Of a stretch of DNA of 60,295 nucleotides, positions 34,986 through 43,366 are shown piece by piece. The notes below the pieces were generated by a model, which worked only from the letters and a program-made list of their open reading frames with translations, made no database searches and was not told the DNA's origin. A program made the translations under genes and the position numbers. Numbering within the stretch: position 1 is the first letter of the stretch; every line of letters starts with the position of its first letter. The DNA is from Rhodoplanes sp. (GTDB lineage: Bacteria; Pseudomonadota; Alphaproteobacteria; Rhizobiales; Xanthobacteraceae): positions 1-60,295 of the forward strand of contig NZ_JACAAX010000042.1 of assembly GCF_013377085.1 (NCBI RefSeq). Reading direction: 5' to 3'.

Positions 34986-35018
34986 GCTCGCGTGAGAGTC
35001 CCCGGCCAGCTCGCAGGT

Positions 35019-35336
35019 TCACATCTCGAATTTCGGGCGCTTGCGTTCGCGGCGGGGCTTCTGCTGCACGTTCTTGAGGAACCGCACGCCGATCTGGTCG
35101 CCATTCAGCCACACCCGCTCGCAGCGTCGGTGGGCATGGCCCCAGTTGGAGAGGACGAGGAAGAACTCGTCGAGGTTGATATCCTCGGTCGAGCCGAACA
35201 CCGTCAGTTTCGCCTCGCTGTCGGAAACGTCCTCGAGCAGCACCTCACGTTGCCAGGTTCCGTCGATGCTCATGATGCGCGCGGCATAGCCGTGCTCGAA
35301 CTCGACCCGATCCCCCGCTCGTCGTTCCGTGTTCAT
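35019..35336 (-). CDS. PilZ domain protein
   Basis: A 105-residue small PilZ domain. The arginine motif is R6-A-G-D-R10 (ERRAGDRVEF). The second c-di-GMP motif (D/N-x-S-x-x-G) reads DVSDSE, so the last Gly is replaced by Glu; cyclic-di-GMP binding may be weak or lost. The C-terminal tail is very basic (QQKPRRERKRPKFEM). It is divergent from a chemoreceptor gene over a 224-base AT-rich region with a CtrA-type site. A motility or adhesion regulator is the natural expectation. Confidence 0.85.
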   Translation of the reverse strand: MNTERRAGDRVEFEHGYAARIMSIDGTWQREVLLEDVSDSEAKLTVFGSTEDINLDEFFLVLSNWGHAHRRCERVWLNGDQIGVRFLKNVQQKPRRERKRPKFEM

Positions 35337-35434
35337 GACCGGCAGTCCCGATGCCCGCTGCGCTCGCTCGTTTTTACACGGCCAACCTTGAACAACGCCT
35401 TACCGTCGCGGCCGAGGGCATTTCGCAAATCCGA

Positions 35435-35449
35435 TTAAAGCCTTCTTAA
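35435..35449. promoter_or_regulatory. CtrA-type site TTAA-N7-TTAA
   Basis: TTAAAGCCTTCTTAA matches TTAA-N7-TTAA exactly, 99 bases from the PilZ start and 112 bases from the chemoreceptor start. It could control either or both divergent genes. Flanking sequence is AT-richer than the genome average seen here. Confidence 0.6.
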
Positions 35450-35485
35450 GCACCCGACGGCAATATTCGTTGAGCGCAAGACTGG

Positions 35486-35514
35486 CGAGAGCTAATACAA
35501 TTGAATTACTCTCG
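35486..35514. promoter_or_regulatory. Imperfect AT-rich palindrome upstream of the chemoreceptor
   Basis: CGAGAG(C)TAATA-CAATTG-AATTACTCTCG: six-base ends CGAGAG/CTCTCG are perfect complements and the centre CAATTG is self-complementary, with a one-base bulge. Placed 46 bases before the chemoreceptor start, it may be an operator or an early transcript hairpin; I cannot tell which. Confidence 0.5.
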
Positions 35515-35560
35515 TCTAATATGCTATTTTGTCAAAGTATAGCTGCGGGAAACACCTCAG

Positions 35561-36904
35561 ATGTCAAAGACGTCTCTGCCGACTCGTCTGGCATTCATTC
35601 GCATCGACGATGAGGTCCGAAGCTGCCTGCGCGAACTACAGCCGCTGGTGGCGCGCGTGCTGCCGGGGTTGCTCGACGACTTCTACGCACATGTGGACCA
35701 GTTCCCCGACATGGCGCGGATGTTCCGCGACAAGGCGCACCAGACGCACGCCCGCGACAAGCAGATCAAGCACTGGGCCATGATCACCGAGGGAAAGTTC
35801 GACCAGAGCTACGTCGACTCGGTGACCCGGATCGGCAAGGCGCACCATCGGCTCGGCCTCGACCCGCAATGGTACATCGCCTCCTACAGCATCGTCATGG
35901 GCGGGCTGCAGCGGGCGATCGAGACGGAGATCGACAGCGGCCTGTTCGGCAAGAAGGCGCGGGAGAAGCGGGCCCACAAGGCGAGGCTGCTGGCCGCCAT
36001 CACGACGGCGGCGCTGCTCGACATGGACTTCTCGATCTCGGTCTATCTGGAATCGGGCCTGACGGCGAAGCAGGAGCTGATCGACAATCTGAGCAGCGCG
36101 TTCAAGAACGTCATCGACACCGTGTCGGCCGCCTCGACCGAGCTGCAGGCGACGGCCGGCTCGTTGAGCGAGACCGCGCGGGCGACCACCGGCCTCACCG
36201 CGGAGGCGGCGGGAGCCTCCGAGGAGGCCTCCGGCAATGTCCAGGCCGTGGCGGCCGCGACCGAGGAGCTCAGCGGCTCGGTGCACGAGATCGCCCGCCA
36301 GGTGCAGGATTCCAACCGCATCGCCAGCGAGGCCGTGGCCCAGGCGCAGAAGACGGACAGCCGGATGGGCGAGCTGTCGCAGGCGGCCAACCGCATCGGC
36401 GACGTGGTGAAGCTCATCACGGCGATCGCCGAGCAGACCAATCTGCTGGCGCTGAACGCCACCATCGAGGCGGCGCGGGCCGGCGAGGCCGGCAAGGGCT
36501 TCGCTGTCGTCGCCTCGGAGGTGAAGGCGCTGGCTGCCCAGACCGCCAAGGCGACCGGCGACATCGGCGGCCAGATCGCCGCCATGCAGGCCGTGACCCA
36601 GGACTCGGTCTCGGCCATCAAGGAGATCGGCACGACCATCGGCCACATTTCCGAGATCAGCGCCGCCATCGCGGCGGCCGTCGAGCAGCAGGGCGCGGCC
36701 ACCAAGGAGATCGCCGGCAACGTCCACCGCGCCTCCGAGGGGACCCGGCAGGTCGCCTGCACCATCGCCAACGTCAACAGTGGCGCGTCCGAGACCGGCG
36801 CGGCGGCCGAGCAGGTGCTGATGTCGGCGCGGTCGCTCGCCCAGGAGAGCACGCGCCTCAACGATGCGCTGAAGCAGTTCGTCTCCTCGGTGCGGGCGGC
36901 CTGA
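35561..36904 (+). CDS. Globin-coupled methyl-accepting chemotaxis protein (HemAT-like)
   Basis: A 447-residue soluble chemoreceptor: no transmembrane segment. Residues about 10-170 are a globin-coupled sensor domain; H95 in [14 protein letters not shown] aligns with the proximal heme His of HemAT. The MCP signalling domain fills about 190-447: a central hairpin tip around [21 protein letters not shown] and the adaptor-binding [15 protein letters not shown]. It senses oxygen or another gas and signals via CheA/CheW; no che genes are in the window. It lacks a C-terminal CheR-tether pentapeptide. Strong candidate for CtrA control. Confidence 0.92.
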   Translation: MSKTSLPTRLAFIRIDDEVRSCLRELQPLVARVLPGLLDDFYAHVDQFPDMARMFRDKAHQTHARDKQIKHWAMITEGKFDQSYVDSVTRIGKAHHRLGLDPQWYIASYSIVMGGLQRAIETEIDSGLFGKKAREKRAHKARLLAAITTAALLDMDFSISVYLESGLTAKQELIDNLSSAFKNVIDTVSAASTELQATAGSLSETARATTGLTAEAAGASEEASGNVQAVAAATEELSGSVHEIARQVQDSNRIASEAVAQAQKTDSRMGELSQAANRIGDVVKLITAIAEQTNLLALNATIEAARAGEAGKGFAVVASEVKALAAQTAKATGDIGGQIAAMQAVTQDSVSAIKEIGTTIGHISEISAAIAAAVEQQGAATKEIAGNVHRASEGTRQVACTIANVNSGASETGAAAEQVLMSARSLAQESTRLNDALKQFVSSVRAA

Positions 36905-36966
36905 CGGCCGCCCATGCGGGCACGCGCGTTCCGGCCTCGGCCCTCTCCGCCTCAGCCCCCGCCGGC

Positions 36967-38514
36967 TCAGGCCGGCGGGGCCGGCGGCGGCGGCACGTAG
37001 GCGGTGTACCAGGCCTTGAGCGGAGCGAGCGACGGGTGCGCCAGCGCCCGCTGCAGATAGGTCGCCACCCGCGGCATGTGGCGCAGATACTGGGGCTTGC
37101 CGTCGCGCTGGGCGAGCCTGGCGAAGATACCGAGGATCTTGGTGGCGCGCTGCGCCGCCACGGTGGCGTAGATCTGGGCGAACAGGCCGACGTCGAAGCC
37201 AGGCTCGTTGGCGCGCCGCGCCCGCGCATAACGTCCGAGCAGCTCGATCTCCAGGTCCTCCGACACGGTGACGCGGGCGTCCTGCAGCAGCGAGGCGAGG
37301 TCGTAGGCGGCCGGGCCCATCACGGCGTCCTGGAAGTCGATCACGCCGACCCGCTCGATGCCGCGCCGCTCCGGCAGCCAGATCAGGTTGGGCGAGTGGA
37401 AGTCGCGCAGCACCCAGGTCGGGGTCTGCGCCAGCACCGGCTTGAGGGCGTCGCGCCAGAACGACAGGAAGGCGCTGCGGGCCGGCGTCGTCGGCACGGC
37501 CGCGAGGCGCGGCAGGTACCATTCGAGCAGCAGCTCGATCTCGATCAGGAAGGCGTCGAGATCGTAGTCGGGCAGCCGGTAGGTGAGCTGCTGGGTCACC
37601 GGCAGCTCGCTCGGCAGCAGCATGTGGCCGTGCAGGGCGACCAGCAGGTCGACGGCGGCCCGGTAGCGCTCCGGGACGGGGGCGGGCGGATTGCCTTCGA
37701 CCACCCCTTCGTTGCCCAGGTCCTCGACCAGCACGAAGCCGTCGGCGAGGTCGGCGGCATGGATGGCGGGGGCCGAGAAGCCGAGCGTGCGCAGCGCCTC
37801 GGCGACGGCGACGAAGGCCTTCACGTCCTCGGAGAGATGCGCGATGGCGCTGTAGCTGCGGCCGTAGCGGATCGGCGGGCCGTCGGGGCGGCGCGGCGCG
37901 TTCATCAGCAGCAGCGGCTTGTGCGGCAGCAGGAGTCGCTCGTAGGAGCGCGCCGAGGCGTCGCCGGCGAGCCGCTCGCGCCGCACCTCGCCGAGCCCGT
38001 TTCGGTCGAGGAACTCCCGCAGCCGCAGCATCCGCTCGGCCCGGCCGGCGAGGCTGCCGTGGCCGGTGAGTCGCACCACGCGGGCGTCCGGACCGGTGTC
38101 CGGGTCGAGCCTGATCTCGATCTCCAGCCGGTCCGGCGGGGCGAGGTCGGGGGCCCGGTCCGGCCACTCGATCAGCACCACGGCACCGGCCGGGATGTCG
38201 TCGAGGCCGAGCTCGGTCAGCTCCTCCGACCCGGACAGGCGGTAGAAGTCGGCATGCATCAGGGTGAAGCGGGGAAGGTCGTAGCTCTGCACCAGCGTGA
38301 AGGTCGGGCTCGGCACGTCGAGCTCCGGGTCGTCCGCGAGATGGCGGATCATGGCGCGGGCGAGTGTCGTCTTGCCGGCCCCGAGGTCGCCGGACAGCAT
38401 CACCGCGTCGCCGGGATCGACCGCCGAGGCGAGGTCGACGGCGAGCTGCTGCATCGCCTGCTCGTCCGGTAGCGTCAGCGTGATGGGCGTGGCGCCGGTC
38501 CGGGACGGTTCCAT
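36967..38514 (-). CDS. TsaE ATPase fused to an AmgK-like phosphotransferase
   Basis: A 515-residue fusion. Residues 1-160 are TsaE: Walker A GDLGAGKTTLAR, then PSPTFTLVQSYD and HADFYRLSGSEELTELGL, part of the t6A37 tRNA-modification machine. Residues about 175-515 are an aminoglycoside-phosphotransferase-fold kinase: catalytic Asp in VLRDFHSPNLIW (D-x4-N) and the metal Asp in VIDFQDAVMGP. It resembles AmgK, which phosphorylates MurNAc at the anomeric position for peptidoglycan recycling. Such TsaE/phosphotransferase fusions are common in Rhizobiales. It lies 28 bases after the divL-like gene on the same strand. Confidence 0.93.
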   Translation of the reverse strand: MEPSRTGATPITLTLPDEQAMQQLAVDLASAVDPGDAVMLSGDLGAGKTTLARAMIRHLADDPELDVPSPTFTLVQSYDLPRFTLMHADFYRLSGSEELTELGLDDIPAGAVVLIEWPDRAPDLAPPDRLEIEIRLDPDTGPDARVVRLTGHGSLAGRAERMLRLREFLDRNGLGEVRRERLAGDASARSYERLLLPHKPLLLMNAPRRPDGPPIRYGRSYSAIAHLSEDVKAFVAVAEALRTLGFSAPAIHAADLADGFVLVEDLGNEGVVEGNPPAPVPERYRAAVDLLVALHGHMLLPSELPVTQQLTYRLPDYDLDAFLIEIELLLEWYLPRLAAVPTTPARSAFLSFWRDALKPVLAQTPTWVLRDFHSPNLIWLPERRGIERVGVIDFQDAVMGPAAYDLASLLQDARVTVSEDLEIELLGRYARARRANEPGFDVGLFAQIYATVAAQRATKILGIFARLAQRDGKPQYLRHMPRVATYLQRALAHPSLAPLKAWYTAYVPPPPAPPA

Positions 38515-38542
38515 GGGGAAGGGGCGATCTCTCGGGCGGCGT

Positions 38543-41113
38543 TCACTCGGCGGCGGTGCGGGCCACCGCCGTCGTCACCAGCGGGAAAATACACACCACC
38601 GTGGTGCCCTGTCCAATCGCCGTGTCGATCCGCACCGTGCCGCCGTGCAGCTCGACGAAGGACCGCACGATCGACAGGCCGAGGCCGGCGCCGCGATGGC
38701 CCGAGCCGCGCGGATCGCTCTCGAACCAGTCGAACACCTTGTCGGTCAGCTCGGGCGGGATGCCGGGGCCCTGGTCGCTGACCGTGAACACCACGGCGTC
38801 GGCGGTGCGCTCGGCCGCCAGCGTCACCCGCCCGCCGGGCGGCGAGAAGCCGATCGCGTTGGCCAGCAGGTTGAACAGGATCTGGCGGATGCGCCGGCCG
38901 TCCGCCGTGAAGCCGCCGATCGTCGGGTCGGCCCGCAGATCGAGCACGAGGTCGTTCTGCACCACCCGATCCTGCACGCCCTCGGCAGCGGCCTCCATGG
39001 TGGCGCGGATGTCGACCGAGCCGACATTGAGCGTCATCGCCCCGGCATCGATCGTCGCGAGGTCGAGGATGTTGTTGATGATGGCGAGCAGCGCGTTGGT
39101 CGAGACCGTGATGTAGCCGAGATATTCGGTCTGCTTGTCGTTGAGCGGGCCGGTCGTCTGGTCGCCGAGGAAGTGGGCGAAGCCGATGATGTTGGTCAGC
39201 GGCGAGCGCAGCTCGTAGGAGACGTGGTGGACGAAGTCGAGCTTCAGCTCGTCGGCGGCGATCAGCGCCTCGTTGCGCTCGAGCAGCGCCCGCTCGACAT
39301 TCACCGAATCCGTCACGTCGTGGAACGTGACGAGCGTCGCGCCGTCCGGCAGCGGCACGGTGGCGAAGTCCATCACGCAGCCGTCGCCACGCTCGATCCG
39401 GCCGGCACGCGGGTCGCGATTGTCGAGCGCCGTCACGGCGGCGCGCAGCGCCTGCCAGGTGGTTTCGTCGCGGTAGAGCGGCCGGCACAGATCGATCACC
39501 TGCTCGATGTGCGGCCGCAGCGACAGGACGTCGGGCGTGAGCTTCCAGCTCGTGGCGAAGGCCGGGTTGAACAGCCGCAGCCGGCCGTCGCTGCCGAACA
39601 CCGAGACGGCCTCGGCGAGATTGTCGAGCGTCTCGCCCTGCACCCGGGTCAGCGCGTCGGCGCGGCGCTCGAGCTCGAGCCGCTCGGTGATGTCGGTGAA
39701 CAGATAGGTGACGCCGCCTTCGGGATTCGGCGTGGTGACCACCCGCAGGGTGCGGCGGTCGGGCAGGTGCCATTCGGAGGTCTCGCTCGCGGTCGAGTGA
39801 TACGCCTTGTGCAGGTTGAGCTTCCACTGGCGGAAGTCCTGCTGCTCCGGCAGCCGGCGGGCGGCGCGCAGGCGGTCGAGCACCTGGGAGTCGCTCGGGC
39901 CGTCGGCGAGGAACTCGGCGTCGAGATCCCACAGGGTCCGGTAGGCGGTGTTGTAGAAGTCGAGACGGCGATCGGCTCCGAACACGGCGACGCCGGTGGC
40001 GAGATGGTCGAGGGTGCGGCGGTGGTCTGCCTGGATGTGGTCGAGCTCGGCGTGCAGCCGCTCGGCCTCGGTGGCGTCGATGGCGATGCCGACGCGGCCC
40101 TGTGCCACCGGCAGCTCCAGCACGTCCATGCTGCGTCTCGCGCCGGCCATGATGGCGGGCAGCCGGCCCGCGAAGGCGCTGCCGGTGTCGAGCGTGCGGG
40201 TGATCGCCTCGCGCTCGGCGCGGCCGAGCAGCTCGGTGTGCTGCGCCACCGCAGCGACCGGACCGGTGGCGTCGACGGCGCGGGCATAGGCGGCGTTCAC
40301 CAGCGTGAGCTGGCCGGCGCCGTCGCGCATCCATACCGGCGTCGGCAGCATCTCGACCAGGCTGCGCAGCGCGTCGGCCTCGTTCTGCAGCTTCTGGGCG
40401 CGCACGCTCGACTCGGCGAGGTCGCGCTTGATGCCGGTGACGTTGCGCAGCTTCATCACGGCGAAGCCGCCGATCGGGCGCCCCTCCGCCTCGACATGGC
40501 GGCCCAGCAGGGTGGTGAGGAGAAGCGCGAAGGCTTCGCCCTTGACGCGCAGCCGGTCGATCGCGTCGCCGAGCGCGCCGGCGAGCTCCGGGCTGAGCCA
40601 TTGGCCGTAGGCGAGGATGTCGTGCGGGGCGAGCGCGGGCGCGATGAACGACACCTCGCCGATCACCTCCGGCTCGCCGAGGCCGGCCGTCCACACGACC
40701 AGCACCTGCGGCTCCGACATCAGCAGTGCAGCGAGACGGTCGACGTCGGAATGCAGCGAGGCGATCTCGGCGCGCGAGCTCTGTTGCTCGGTGGCGGCGC
40801 GGTTGCGGGTGCGCACCAGCGCGATCGCCGTGACCACGGCGAAGGCGGTGACGCCGATCACCAGGACCAGCGTCGTCAGCGCCTGGGTGCCGAGCCGCGA
40901 GACGGCGTCGAGATACGGTGTTCCGAACGAGACCTCGGCGGTCGCCGTCCGGGCGGAGCCGAAGGTGGCCACAGCGAGGGCGAGGAAGATGCGGCCGGAC
41001 GTGAAGAACGGTGTCTGGAGGCGTCGTGGGGCGAGCGAGCGAATCTCGAGATGTCTCCCGAGGTGTCGTGGCGGCGGACGAACCCCGCTTGCCGTCGCGC
41101 CCGCGTCCCGCAT
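38543..41113 (-). CDS. divL: DivL-type PAS kinase with Tyr at the H-box
   Basis: An 856-residue sensor kinase. N-terminal hydrophobic stretches (IFLALAVATFGSARTATA and TTLVLVIGVTAFAVVTAIAL) suggest one or two membrane segments, followed by several PAS-like repeats and a HisKA/HATPase core. The H-box reads HVSYELRSPLTNIIGF: position 633 is Tyr where histidine kinases have His (SHELR). The ATP site is complete: QILFNLLANAIGFS, DQGPGIPPE and GAGLGLSIVRSF. This substitution is the hallmark of Caulobacter DivL, which regulates CckA and hence CtrA. The neighbour tsaE fusion gene fits divL synteny. Start ATG 41113 follows GGGTGAG. Confidence 0.85.
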   Translation of the reverse strand: MRDAGATASGVRPPPRHLGRHLEIRSLAPRRLQTPFFTSGRIFLALAVATFGSARTATAEVSFGTPYLDAVSRLGTQALTTLVLVIGVTAFAVVTAIALVRTRNRAATEQQSSRAEIASLHSDVDRLAALLMSEPQVLVVWTAGLGEPEVIGEVSFIAPALAPHDILAYGQWLSPELAGALGDAIDRLRVKGEAFALLLTTLLGRHVEAEGRPIGGFAVMKLRNVTGIKRDLAESSVRAQKLQNEADALRSLVEMLPTPVWMRDGAGQLTLVNAAYARAVDATGPVAAVAQHTELLGRAEREAITRTLDTGSAFAGRLPAIMAGARRSMDVLELPVAQGRVGIAIDATEAERLHAELDHIQADHRRTLDHLATGVAVFGADRRLDFYNTAYRTLWDLDAEFLADGPSDSQVLDRLRAARRLPEQQDFRQWKLNLHKAYHSTASETSEWHLPDRRTLRVVTTPNPEGGVTYLFTDITERLELERRADALTRVQGETLDNLAEAVSVFGSDGRLRLFNPAFATSWKLTPDVLSLRPHIEQVIDLCRPLYRDETTWQALRAAVTALDNRDPRAGRIERGDGCVMDFATVPLPDGATLVTFHDVTDSVNVERALLERNEALIAADELKLDFVHHVSYELRSPLTNIIGFAHFLGDQTTGPLNDKQTEYLGYITVSTNALLAIINNILDLATIDAGAMTLNVGSVDIRATMEAAAEGVQDRVVQNDLVLDLRADPTIGGFTADGRRIRQILFNLLANAIGFSPPGGRVTLAAERTADAVVFTVSDQGPGIPPELTDKVFDWFESDPRGSGHRGAGLGLSIVRSFVELHGGTVRIDTAIGQGTTVVCIFPLVTTAVARTAAE

Positions 41114-41493
41114 CGTGTGCTCACCCCTGCCGGTCCCGGTCCGGTTTGATCCGGGCCGGCCCGATCGAACTCGTATATGCGCTCTCGCTCGCCGGAACGG
41201 GCGCCACTGCTCGGTCGGATACAGACGCTGGAACTTCACCCCACGGCGATCAGCGCAACGCGCCGCCGCCGTCCCCACGATCGCCTCCCGTGGGGCGCTC
41301 GCGAATCGCCCGTCAATCTACCCTCAACCGGACTCGCGCCGGAAGAGTCCAGACGGTGAACGTCGACATCGTTCTCGAAATTCCGTCATGCCGATGCGGC
41401 GGGGCCGCGCGCGAACGGCGAATCCGCCTGCGCCATCGGATGATGTGGGCTAGCCGCTGGTGTCGACGAGCGGACGTTCGGCGCTCTTTCGGA
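41114..41493. other. 380-base region between divL and dut, no gene recognised
   Basis: Contains only short, Arg-rich open frames without ribosome sites, and no repeat family. In many relatives ahcY lies here, upstream of the kinase; it is missing. Probably carries the divL promoter and the 3' end signals of the dut operon. Confidence 0.4.
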
Positions 41494-41961
41494 TCAGCGC
41501 GTCTCGTGCAGTCCGGTGGATCCGAAGCCGCCGGCACCGCGTGCCGTCTCGTCGAGAGTCCCGGTCTCGCTGATCATGACATGCAGCACCGGCGCGACCA
41601 CGAGCTGGGCGATGCGGGCGCCGCGCGCGACCTGGAACGGGGCGTCGCCGAAGTTCGCCAGCACCACCTGCACCTCGCCGCGATAATCGGCGTCGATCGT
41701 GCCGGGCGTATTGAGGACCGTAACACCGTGCCGTGCCGCGAGGCCGGAGCGCGGCCGCACCTGGCCCTCGGTGCCGGGCGGCAGCGCGATGGCGAGCCCG
41801 GTCGGGATGGTGGCGCGGGCGCCCGGCGCGATCGTCACAGGTGCGTCGGCCGGAACGGCGGCGACGAGGTCGAGCCCGGCGGCGGCTGCGCTCTGGTAGG
41901 CGGGCAGCGGCAGGTCGGCGCCGTGCGGCAGGCGCAGGATACGCAGATCCACGTGGTTCAT
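41494..41961 (-). CDS. dut: Deoxyuridine 5'-triphosphate nucleotidohydrolase
   Basis: A 155-residue trimeric dUTPase. Motif 1 is AAGLDLVAA, motif 2 [11 protein letters not shown], motif 3 [13 protein letters not shown] and motif 5 [10 protein letters not shown]; all are present. ATG 41961 overlaps the coaBC stop (ATGA), so translation is probably coupled. It removes dUTP and supplies dUMP for thymidylate synthesis. Confidence 0.96.
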   Translation of the reverse strand: MNHVDLRILRLPHGADLPLPAYQSAAAAGLDLVAAVPADAPVTIAPGARATIPTGLAIALPPGTEGQVRPRSGLAARHGVTVLNTPGTIDADYRGEVQVVLANFGDAPFQVARGARIAQLVVAPVLHVMISETGTLDETARGAGGFGSTGLHETR

Positions 41962-43181
41962 ACGGATTCCTCGAGGGTCTCGGCCATGCGGGCGACGAGC
42001 GCCTGCGCGACCTCTTCCTTCGACTGGATCGGCCAGGAGTCGACACCCGCTGCCGTCACCACGTGCACGGTGTTGCGGTCGCCGCCCATCACGCCGCTCG
42101 CCGCCGAGACATCGTTGGCGACGATCCAGTCGCAGCCTTTTCGCGCCAACTTGTCGCGGGCATTGGCGACGACGTTCTCGGTCTCGGCCGCGAAGCCGAC
42201 GACGAGACGCGGCCGCTCGCTCGTCCGGCGGGCGATGGTCGCCAGGATGTCCGGGTTCTCGACCAGCGCGAGCTGCGGCGTGCCGGCCTGGCCCTTCTTC
42301 AGCTTGTGGGTTCCGGCGGTGGCGACCCGCCAATCGGCGACCGCCGCCGCGAACACCGCGACATCGACCGGCAGCGCCGCCTCGACGGCGGCCAGCATCT
42401 CGCGGGCGCTCTCGACCCGCACCACGGTGACGCCCGGCGGGTCGGCGAGCGTCACCGGTCCGGAGATCAGCGTGACGGCGGCGCCGGCCGCGGCGGCGGC
42501 GCGGGCGATGGCGTGGCCCTGCTTGCCGGACGAGCGGTTGGCGATGTAGCGCACCGGATCGATCGGCTCGTGGGTCGGCCCCGAGGTGATCAACATTTTC
42601 CGGCCGGCGAGGGGACGTGCCGCCGGATCGCGGGTCGCGAGCAGCGCCTCGGCGGCGGCGACGATCTCCAGCGGCTCGGCCATGCGGCCGACGCCCGCCT
42701 CGCCGCTCTCCGCCATCTCGCCGGCGTTCGGGCCGACCATCGTGATGCCGTCGGTGGCGAGTTGGGCGACGTTGCGGCGCGTCGCCTTGTGGGCCCACAT
42801 CACCGGGTTCATGGCGGGCGCGATCAGTATCGGCCTGTCGGTCGCCAGCAGCACCGTCGAGGCGAGATCGTCGGCGTGCCCGCCGGCCATCTTGGCCATC
42901 AGGTTGGCGGTCGCCGGCGCCACCACCACCAGGTCGGTCTCGCGGGCGAGCCGGATATGGCCGATGTCGAACTCGGTCTTGCTGTCGAACAGATCCGTAT
43001 AGGCGGGCTCGCCGGCGAGCGCGCCGGCCGACAGCGGCGTGACGAATTCCTGCGCCGAGCGCGTCATCACCACCCGCACCGAGGCGCCGCGCTCGCGAAA
43101 CCGCCGGATCAAGTCGAGCGCCTTGTAGGCCGCGATGCCGCCGCTGATGACGAGGAGGATTTTTGTCGAGGAGAGGGTCAT
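41958..43181 (-). CDS. coaBC: Phosphopantothenoylcysteine synthase/decarboxylase
   Basis: A 407-residue bifunctional coenzyme A enzyme. The N-terminal CoaC flavoprotein part has [14 protein letters not shown], the PAMNPVMW motif and an [17 protein letters not shown] region. The C-terminal CoaB part has [20 protein letters not shown] and [23 protein letters not shown] 43179-43181 gives the typical N-terminus; the longer reading comes from a repeat element. It overlaps dut by four bases. Confidence 0.96.
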   Translation of the reverse strand: MTLSSTKILLVISGGIAAYKALDLIRRFRERGASVRVVMTRSAQEFVTPLSAGALAGEPAYTDLFDSKTEFDIGHIRLARETDLVVVAPATANLMAKMAGGHADDLASTVLLATDRPILIAPAMNPVMWAHKATRRNVAQLATDGITMVGPNAGEMAESGEAGVGRMAEPLEIVAAAEALLATRDPAARPLAGRKMLITSGPTHEPIDPVRYIANRSSGKQGHAIARAAAAAGAAVTLISGPVTLADPPGVTVVRVESAREMLAAVEAALPVDVAVFAAAVADWRVATAGTHKLKKGQAGTPQLALVENPDILATIARRTSERPRLVVGFAAETENVVANARDKLARKGCDWIVANDVSAASGVMGGDRNTVHVVTAAGVDSWPIQSKEEVAQALVARMAETLEESV

Positions 43182-43222
43182 GGGGCTCGGGTGTTCGCCC
43201 GTTGAGGGATGTTCACCTCGGT

Positions 43223-43305
43223 CATGGCCGGGCTTGTCCCGGCCATCCACTTGTTTCGCGGCCTTCGGCCGCGCCGTGGATGCCCGCGACGAGCGCGGGC
43301 ATGAC
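43223..43305. repeat. Intergenic palindromic repeat, CATGGCCGGGCTTGTC family
   Basis: CATGGCCGGGCTTGTCCCGG plus GGATGCCCGCGACGAGCGCG ending GGGCATGAC: terminal stems around a palindromic GCGGCCTTCGGCCGCGCC centre, upstream of the coaBC start. Same style as the elements at 44964, 49837 and 57082. Confidence 0.8.
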
Positions 43306-43366
43306 GGTGCAGAATGCGCGGCGAATACATATCACCGCATGCGGCAGGCTCAAAACCGGCGAACCC

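Noticed and set aside
35636-38167. 843-codon minus-strand ORF spanning the chemoreceptor
   Set aside because: Antisense to the globin chemoreceptor and out of frame with tsaE; no coherent domain.
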